Source: an uncultured Bacteroidota bacterium (GTDB lineage: Bacteria; Bacteroidota; Bacteroidia; Flavobacteriales; Flavobacteriaceae). From it: a stretch of 50,594 bases of DNA. Below, piece after piece: positions 44,543 to 50,594 of this stretch. Below the pieces are notes generated by a model, which saw only the letters and a program-made list of their open reading frames with translations, ran no database searches and had not been told where the DNA came from. The stretch's first letter is position 1, and every line of letters starts with the position of its first letter. The stretch spans positions 1 through 50,594 of the forward strand of contig CABYBK010000005.1 in NCBI GenBank assembly GCA_902517245.1. Direction: 5' to 3'. The position numbers and the translations under genes are program-made.

Positions 44543-45446
44543 ATAAGGTTTTAGCTACTCTGAATGTATTTGCATGAGCCTCTATGATGACTCTTAAATC
44601 TTTTGAATATCCTCCTCCCATACTACATTGAACAGGAATCCCTTTTTCTTTAATAAAACTAAGTACAAGTTCATCACGTTTTTTACAACCAGTTATACTC
44701 ATCCCCAAACGGCCAAGTTTGTCGGATTCTAATATGTCTACTCCAGATAGATAAAAAATAAAATCAGGCATAATTTTATCATAAAGTTTAGGCAGAAGGC
44801 TTTTGATTTCATCAATATAAACAGAATCTGAACAATTATCTTCCATTGATACATCATAGTCACTAACTTCTTTTCTAAACGGATAGTTTTTTGCTCCATG
44901 AACTGAACAGGTAAAAACATCTTTATTATTTCTAAAGATAGAAGCGGTTCCATTGCCTTGGTGAACATCTAAATCCAAAACCAAAATTTTTTTTGCGTAC
45001 CCTTTATCTAAAAGATATTGTGCGCCAATTGCTTGATCATTTAAGAGACAAAATGCTTCTCCACGGTTGGGAAAAGCATGATGAGTTCCACCAGCAATAT
45101 TCATAGCAATTCCACAATCTAATGCTTTTTCAGCTCCCATAATTGTTCCACCTGCAATTAGAAATTCTCTTTTAATTAAGTCTTCACTAAGAGGGAATCC
45201 AATACTTCTAATTTCATTTTTTGATAATTCTAAATTACATAGGCGGCCGACATATTCTTTCGAGTGAACTCTTAAGACTTGATTCATTTTTGCTGGTTTG
45301 GGGACAAAAAAATCAGCTTCCTCACAGGTTCCTTCGAGTAATAATTGTTGAGGCAATAGCTCATATTTCTCCATTGGAAAACGGTGATTTTTATCTAATG
45401 GAAGGCGATAAGAAGGATCAAATGCTACTGGAATCAAAGAAGTCAA
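44535..45446 (-). CDS. Histone deacetylase-fold amidohydrolase (AcuC-like)
   Basis: The 303-residue zinc-hydrolase carries AGGTHHAFPNRGEAFCLLND (His pair), ILVLDLDVHQGNGTASIF (Asp and His ligands) and YLSGVDILESDKLGRLGMS (second Asp ligand). The catalytic Tyr lies in SMGGGYSKDL. It should be active against acetylated lysine, acetyl polyamines or small acylated substrates, but the target is not known. It starts 5 nt after the metG stop, in the same direction, so it is likely co-transcribed. Confidence 0.87.
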   Translation of the reverse strand: MTSLIPVAFDPSYRLPLDKNHRFPMEKYELLPQQLLLEGTCEEADFFVPKPAKMNQVLRVHSKEYVGRLCNLELSKNEIRSIGFPLSEDLIKREFLIAGGTIMGAEKALDCGIAMNIAGGTHHAFPNRGEAFCLLNDQAIGAQYLLDKGYAKKILVLDLDVHQGNGTASIFRNNKDVFTCSVHGAKNYPFRKEVSDYDVSMEDNCSDSVYIDEIKSLLPKLYDKIMPDFIFYLSGVDILESDKLGRLGMSITGCKKRDELVLSFIKEKGIPVQCSMGGGYSKDLRVIIEAHANTFRVAKTLFT

Positions 45447-45451
45447 AAGAA

Positions 45452-47500
45452 TTAATTAATGGGTGCCCCGTTTTCAATATTTTTATCCTCTGGAGAAACA
45501 AAAACAAAATTTCCTTTCTCATTTTCACTTAAGAGTATCATCCCATTACTGATAACACCCTTAAGTTTTCTTGGAGGAAGATTGGTTAATAAAGTCACCT
45601 TTTTTCCAATAAGGTCCTCTTTGTTAAAATCAACTGCAATACCTGAAACTATAGTTCGCACATCGTTTTTAAGTTGGACTGTAATTTCCATTAATTTTTT
45701 TGTTTTTTCTATTTTTTGTGCTTCAATAATCTCAGCAACTTGTAGGTCTAAAGAATCGAAATCTTTATAGGTAGTTACAGGTTTGATAGGGCGTATTTTT
45801 GTCTCTTGATTTACCTCTTCATTGAAGTTAAGCTTGGCTAGCTGTTGTTCAATTTGAATATTATCAATCTTTTCAAATAAAAGTTTAGATTTTTTTATTT
45901 GATGTCCAGAAGGGATTAATTCCTTTTTTAGACTAATATCACCCCACTCTAATTCTAGAATATTAATATTGAGCATATCATTCAACTTCTTTGCAGTATT
46001 AGGTAAAAAAGGTCTACTAACAACTGCAAGACCTGCTGAAATCTGGATGGCTGTATTCATAATTGACAGGACTCTGTCTGGATTAGTTTTTATCAATTTC
46101 CATGGTTCGGAATCAGCTAAATATTTATTTCCATATCGAGCTAGTTGCATCAGAATTTGACTTGCTTCTCTAAAGCGATAGTTTTCTATTGCATGACCTA
46201 TTTTTTCTGGAATTTCTGACATTAAATTCAAAATTTCATCATCTTTTGAGGATAATATTTTTGCTTTTGGCACAATACCATTATAGTATTTATGAGTAAG
46301 GACTAATACTCGGTTAATAAAGTTCCCGTAAATAGCTACAAGTTCATTATTGTTTCGTGATTGAAATTCTTCCCAAGTAAAATCATTGTCTTTTGTTTCC
46401 GGGGCATTAGAAGTCAAAACATAACGCAATACATCTTGTTGATTAGGGAATTCTTCTAAGTATTCATGTAACCAAACAGCCCAATTTTTGGAAGTAGATA
46501 TTTTTTTACCCTCTAAATTTAAAAACTCATTAGCAGGGACATTTTCTGGTAAGATGTAAGATCCACTTTCTTTTAAAATCACAGGAAAAATAATACAATG
46601 AAAAACAATATTATCTTTTCCAATAAAATGAATTAATTTAGTTTGATCATCTTTCCAATAAGGCTTCCAATCTATACCTTTTGAAGCAGCCCATTCTTTT
46701 GTTGAAGAAATGTATCCAATAGGCGCATCAAACCATACATATAGAACCTTGTTTTCTCCTCCTTTTACTGGAACTGGAATTCCCCAATCCAGATCACGTG
46801 TAACTGCTCGGGCCTTCAAACCATTATCAATCCAAGACTTTACCTGACCATAAACATTTGGTTTCCAATCTAATTTGTGCCCCTTAATAATCCATTCTTC
46901 TAAAAATTTTTCATACCGATCTAAAGGTAAATACCAATGCTTCGTTTTTCGTAATTCCGGTTTAGAACCACTAATTGTTGATTTAGGATTGAGAAGTTCA
47001 CTAGAACTTAAACTGCTTCCACAATTTTCACATTGATCACCATATGCTTCAGTATTTTGACATATTGGGCATGTTCCTTTAATAAAACGATCTGCTAAAA
47101 ATTGCTGTGCCTCAGGATCAAAAAGTTGTTCGGAATCTTTTTCCTCAAAAATATTTTTTTGATGCAAATCTTTAAAAATTTCTTGAGCTGTTTCTCTGTG
47201 AATAGGGAGTGAAGTTCGAGAATAATTGTCAAAAGAAATACCAAAGGTTTCAAATGAATTGCGAATTAATTTATCATAATGATCGATTATTTGTTTAGGA
47301 GATTTGTTTTCTTTTTTTGCTTTTAATGAAATTGCAACACCGTGTTCGTCACTTCCACAAATAAAAGCAACATCTTTTCCTTTCCCCCTTAGATAACGCG
47401 CATAAATATCTGCTGGAATATAAACCCCTGCCAAGTGGCCAATGTGAATAGGGCCATTTGTATATGGAAGGGCTGCTGTAATAGTATATCGTTTGGGCAT
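45452..47500 (-). CDS. metG: Methionyl-tRNA synthetase
   Basis: The 682-residue class I synthetase begins MPKRYTITAALPYTNGPIHI with the HIGH-type motif HIGHL. A zinc knuckle CPICQNT...CENCGSS lies at about 150-170, and the KMSKS equivalent is GKKISTSKNWAVWL. A C-terminal tRNA-binding domain (about 570-682, DLQVAEIIEAQKIEKTKKLM) is present. It charges initiator and elongator tRNA-Met. The frame extends to 47521; the ATG at 47500 is the family start. Confidence 0.95.
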   Translation of the reverse strand: MPKRYTITAALPYTNGPIHIGHLAGVYIPADIYARYLRGKGKDVAFICGSDEHGVAISLKAKKENKSPKQIIDHYDKLIRNSFETFGISFDNYSRTSLPIHRETAQEIFKDLHQKNIFEEKDSEQLFDPEAQQFLADRFIKGTCPICQNTEAYGDQCENCGSSLSSSELLNPKSTISGSKPELRKTKHWYLPLDRYEKFLEEWIIKGHKLDWKPNVYGQVKSWIDNGLKARAVTRDLDWGIPVPVKGGENKVLYVWFDAPIGYISSTKEWAASKGIDWKPYWKDDQTKLIHFIGKDNIVFHCIIFPVILKESGSYILPENVPANEFLNLEGKKISTSKNWAVWLHEYLEEFPNQQDVLRYVLTSNAPETKDNDFTWEEFQSRNNNELVAIYGNFINRVLVLTHKYYNGIVPKAKILSSKDDEILNLMSEIPEKIGHAIENYRFREASQILMQLARYGNKYLADSEPWKLIKTNPDRVLSIMNTAIQISAGLAVVSRPFLPNTAKKLNDMLNINILELEWGDISLKKELIPSGHQIKKSKLLFEKIDNIQIEQQLAKLNFNEEVNQETKIRPIKPVTTYKDFDSLDLQVAEIIEAQKIEKTKKLMEITVQLKNDVRTIVSGIAVDFNKEDLIGKKVTLLTNLPPRKLKGVISNGMILLSENEKGNFVFVSPEDKNIENGAPIN

Positions 47501-47593
47501 TATGATGTATTCAATCTTCAAAAGTAAGCAAAACTCAACCTTTTTTGAGATTTGAAGGCTTTATAATCAATCAATTTTTTTTAAATAATAAAT

Positions 47594-47619
47594 AGACATT
47601 TCAACTTATAGAAATGTTT
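47594..47619. promoter_or_regulatory. Inverted repeat in the metG / ACT-gene intergenic region
   Basis: AGACATTTC (47594-47602) pairs with GAAATGTTT (47611-47619) around an 8-nt AACTTATA loop, one pair being a G-T wobble. Both flanking genes start away from it, so it is not a terminator; an operator is possible but unproven. Confidence 0.25.
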
Positions 47620-47685
47620 TATTTACAACATTTTGTTTTAAATTTTTAATTTTGTTAAATTAATATTATTTTTTCTATTAAAATC

Positions 47686-48346
47686 ATGAAAACTATTTCC
47701 TCAGCAGTAAATGAATACATTAAGTCAAAACCATACCTGTCTTCTGCTCTTGCAGACGGTATAATAAATCTGACCTCTTTAGCAAGAAATATTCATGCAG
47801 ATATTGAATCTACAATGAATAAATCAGTAAACCAGGGTGCAATAATTATGGCTCTTAAAAGAGTTTCTGATGATGCGAGCTTCATGCTAACAAAAAAAAT
47901 TATTAGAATTCTGAAAAATTTAGGTGATATTACAGTAAGGTCATCATTAGTAGATTATGGTTTCTTACTATCCGATTCATTACTCTTAACTCAAGCCAAT
48001 CTCTTGAAAGAAATTGAGTATAAGAAGGATGTTTTTTACACATCTTCCAGAGGCGTCGCAGAAAGTAATATAGTAGTTAGTCAAAATATTGTTCCTCTGG
48101 TAGACGAATTATTTAAAAAACGAAATTTGTCACACCAAATTAGAGGATTTATCTTCGATTACGATTAAACTCCCAAGCGATAATGTAAAAATACCAGGGA
48201 TATATTATTTTATTTTTCAACGCCTTTCTTGGGAGGGTGTCAATATAACAGAAGTTATTTCCACTTCCAATGAATTTACTATTCTGGTTGACGAAGATGA
48301 AGTAGATATTGCTTTTAAAGTCATCAAAAATCTCAAAGGTCTTTAA
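47686..48346 (+). pseudogene. Aspartokinase-like ACT-domain gene, frameshifted
   Basis: A short frame (47686-48168, 160 residues, MKTISSAVNEYIKSKPYL) ends in an unrelated tail, HQIRGFIFDYD. The plus-one frame continues directly past it as EDLSSITIKLPSDNVKIPGI and STSNEFTILVDEDEVDIAFK, an ACT domain, and stops at 48346. Skipping one A of the A6 run at 48115-48120 fuses them into a single 219-residue product (144 plus 75), the length I recall for the small 'aspartate kinase' proteins of flavobacteria that lack the kinase domain. It could be a sequencing error, a real mutation or transcriptional slippage. The joined end overlaps mfd by 4 nt. Confidence 0.75.
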
Positions 48347-50594
48347 TTTTTTAATACTAATTCATCAAGCAATATAATTAGACTTTTAACATTTTTAATT
48401 TCTCTGATGGAAAGGATTAGTTTAGGTCCATTTGTGGTATTTTTTTCTTTGAGTTGCATTCTTTCTGCGAAGCCTTTAATTTGATTTAATAAGAAACTAA
48501 ACCCCTCACTTTGGAAAAAATTACTTTGTTGATCAGATAGAAAGTAGCACAAACATCTTCCTTTTTTTAAGATTAAACGTTCCATACCTAACTGAATAGC
48601 AATCCATTTTAGACGTACCGATTCAATCAACTCTTTTGCTGCATCGGGAAGTGCTCCGAAACGATCCTGCAGTTTAGCTTCAAATGCTTCGATTTCTTGG
48701 GTTGTTTTTAGCTGACTCAATTCTTGATAAAGGGCAAGACGTTCTTTGACAATATTGACATAATCATCAGGGATATAGATTTCCAAATCCGTATCAATTT
48801 GAACCTCTTTAACATAAGTTTTGATCCGATCGTTTCCTTCCGATTCATAGAGCGATTTAAACTCATTTTCTTTCAGTTCGTCTATGGTTTGTTGTAAAAT
48901 TTTTTGGTAGGTATCAAAGCCCATTTCATTGATAAACCCACTTTGTTCTCCCCCTAACAGATCACCAGCACCACGGATCTCCAAATCTTTCATAGCAATT
49001 TGGATACCAGAACCAATGGCTGAAAATTGCTCGATGGTTTTAATCCTTTTTTTGGCATCCGTACTCATCGCACTGTAGGGAGGGGTAATGAAATAACAAA
49101 AGGCTTTTTTATTGCTCCTACCTACACGACCTCGCATTTGGTGCAGATCACTAAGTCCAAAATTGTTAGCATTGTTAATGAAGATGGTATTGGCATTGGG
49201 CACATCTAAACCGTTTTCAATAATGGTAGTAGCAATTAAAATATCGTATTCTTCATTCATAAACCCCAACAAGGTTTGCTCCAGTTTTCGCCCTTCCATT
49301 TTACCATGACCCACTGCTATTCGCGCATCAGGAACAAGACGTTGTAAGAGGCCAGCTATTTCCATAATATTTTCAACACGATTGTGAATAAAAAATACTT
49401 GTCCCCCTCTTTGAAGTTCATAAAGTATTCCATCTCGAATTTGATTTTCATTAAATCTAACTATATCACTTTCAATTGGGTATCTATTTGGAGGAGGAGT
49501 TGCAATTACAGATAAATCTCTTGCTGCCATTAGGCTGAATTGAAGCGTTCTGGGAATGGGTGTGGCGGTTAGAGTCAGAACATCTATGTTGGCTTTTAGA
49601 GATCGAATTTTCTCTTTGACTGCTACGCCAAATTTTTGCTCCTCATCAACGATCAATAAACCCAAATCTTGAAAAATCACATTTTTACTAACCAATTGGT
49701 GTGTTCCAATTAAAATGTCAATTCTTCCATCTGCCAAATCCTTTAAAATTTGAGTTCTGTCTTTTGTAGTTCGAAAGCGATTGAGGTAATCCACCCTTAC
49801 TGGGAGATCTTTTAAACGCTGAGAAAAGGTTTTAAAATGTTGAAAGGCTAAGATGGTTGTTGGCACGAGTACTACAACTTGCTTACTGTTATCAACCGCT
49901 TTAAAGGCTGCGCGGATGGCAACCTCAGTTTTTCCAAAACCTACATCACCACAAACAAGTCTATCCATAGGCCGAGTTGATTCCATATCCGCTTTAATGG
50001 CTTGAGTTGCTTTTTCTTGATCGGGGGTATCTTCAAATAAAAAAGAAGCTTCTAATTCCCACTGTAAATAGCTGTCGGGATCAAAGGCAAAACCTATTTT
50101 TTGCTTTCTTTTGGCGTAGAGTTCAATTAGATTAAAAGCAATTTCTTTAACCTTGTTTTTTGTTTTTTGTTTCAGTACTTTCCAAGCTTTAGATCCTAAT
50201 TTATAGATCTTGGGAACGGACCCATCTTTTCCAGCATAACGACTAATCTTATGTAAGGAGTGAATGCTTAAATAGAGAATATCTCGTTCCCCATAAATAA
50301 GTTTGATGGCTTCTTGCCATTTTCCCTCTACTTCAATGTGTTGTAGACCCCCAAAAGTTCCAATTCCATGATCGATATGAGTAACATAGTCGCCTATTTC
50401 CATTTGGGTCAACTCTTTTAAGCTGAGGGCTTCTTTTTTTCTTCGATCCGATTTAAGCTGATATTTGTGATATCGTTCAAAAATCTGATGGTCTGAAAAG
50501 CAAGCCCGCCGAGCTTCTAAGTCTTCAAAACCTTCATAAATGGGCAACACTTCAGTTTGATAATGGATTTCTCCTTCCATTTCTTCAAAAATAT
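48343..50594 (-). CDS. mfd: Transcription-repair coupling factor, N-terminal part beyond the window
   Basis: The visible 750 or so residues comprise the CarD-like RNA polymerase interaction domain (IGDYVTHIDHGIGTFGGLQH), the translocase and the C-terminal domain. Translocase motifs are VCGDVGFGKTEVAIRAAFKA, LLIVDEEQKFGVAVKEKI, LTLTATPIPRTLQ, TTIIENGLDVPNANTIFI and DLHQMRGRVGRSNKKAF. Mfd removes stalled RNA polymerase and recruits UvrA. The frame stays open to the last base of the window (IFEE precedes the first Met at 50580), so the true start and the UvrB-like domains lie outside. It converges with the ACT gene, overlapping by 4 nt. Confidence 0.95.
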   Translation of the reverse strand, partial: IFEEMEGEIHYQTEVLPIYEGFEDLEARRACFSDHQIFERYHKYQLKSDRRKKEALSLKELTQMEIGDYVTHIDHGIGTFGGLQHIEVEGKWQEAIKLIYGERDILYLSIHSLHKISRYAGKDGSVPKIYKLGSKAWKVLKQKTKNKVKEIAFNLIELYAKRKQKIGFAFDPDSYLQWELEASFLFEDTPDQEKATQAIKADMESTRPMDRLVCGDVGFGKTEVAIRAAFKAVDNSKQVVVLVPTTILAFQHFKTFSQRLKDLPVRVDYLNRFRTTKDRTQILKDLADGRIDILIGTHQLVSKNVIFQDLGLLIVDEEQKFGVAVKEKIRSLKANIDVLTLTATPIPRTLQFSLMAARDLSVIATPPPNRYPIESDIVRFNENQIRDGILYELQRGGQVFFIHNRVENIMEIAGLLQRLVPDARIAVGHGKMEGRKLEQTLLGFMNEEYDILIATTIIENGLDVPNANTIFINNANNFGLSDLHQMRGRVGRSNKKAFCYFITPPYSAMSTDAKKRIKTIEQFSAIGSGIQIAMKDLEIRGAGDLLGGEQSGFINEMGFDTYQKILQQTIDELKENEFKSLYESEGNDRIKTYVKEVQIDTDLEIYIPDDYVNIVKERLALYQELSQLKTTQEIEAFEAKLQDRFGALPDAAKELIESVRLKWIAIQLGMERLILKKGRCLCYFLSDQQSNFFQSEGFSFLLNQIKGFAERMQLKEKNTTNGPKLILSIREIKNVKSLIILLDELVLKN

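Overview
The window looks like a chromosomal segment of a marine member of the Flavobacteriaceae (Bacteroidota). The evidence is gene content and order: an acpP-fabF-rnc-(IPExxxVDY protein)-pyk cluster, a full Bat aerotolerance operon, a PfkB kinase next to a long PurF-like amidotransferase, AddAB-like helicase-nucleases, and a myxol/saproxanthin-type carotenoid set. The DNA is clearly AT-rich, intergenic gaps are short (the longest is 293 bp) and genes often overlap, which suggests a compact, possibly streamlined genome. I see no rRNA, tRNA, insertion sequence, prophage or CRISPR array. The genus is not determined.

Layout. 1-310: the 5' part of a divergent TruA-type pseudouridine synthase, running off the left edge. 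380-6508: a DMT exporter and an ArsC/Spx-like protein (minus strand); a trans-sulfuration enzyme, LpxH and HflX (plus); an SDR and an aldo/keto reductase (minus). 6592-15628: one long operon, moxR, DUF58, a 542-aa membrane protein, then batA, batB, batC, batD and batE, behind a flavobacterial-type promoter. 15618-20123: cvpA, pheS, a small membrane protein, an isoaspartyl peptidase and dinB. 20120-24262: the acpP-fabF-rnc-IPExxxVDY-pyk operon on the minus strand. 24415-28389: purN, rnhA, a PfkB kinase and a long PurF-like enzyme, closed by a strong hairpin terminator. 28444-36048: superoxide dismutase, the AddA/AddB-like pair and an EF-hand membrane protein of unknown function.

36038-42645 is the carotenoid region. 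On the minus strand a possible operon runs potassium channel, ThuA-domain protein, crtI (phytoene desaturase). Divergently, across a 293-bp gap with notable dyads, lie a crtA-like hydroxylase gene, crtD and cruF, which together would build a hydroxylated, 3,4-desaturated psi end group of the myxol type, followed by a small lipoprotein gene. crtB, crtY and crtZ are not in the window.

42647-50594: a small helical protein, a YeeZ-like Rossmann protein, a CBS-pair protein, a histone-deacetylase-fold enzyme just downstream of metG, an aspartokinase-like ACT gene broken by a one-base change in an A6 run, and most of mfd, which runs off the right edge.

The most promising items for follow-up are the A6 frameshift in the ACT gene, the EF-hand/single-span membrane protein, the divergent carotenoid locus with its long-loop hairpin, the AddB-like protein with too few cysteines for the usual iron-sulfur cluster, and the edge TruA variant. 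No wholly new multi-gene system is evident.
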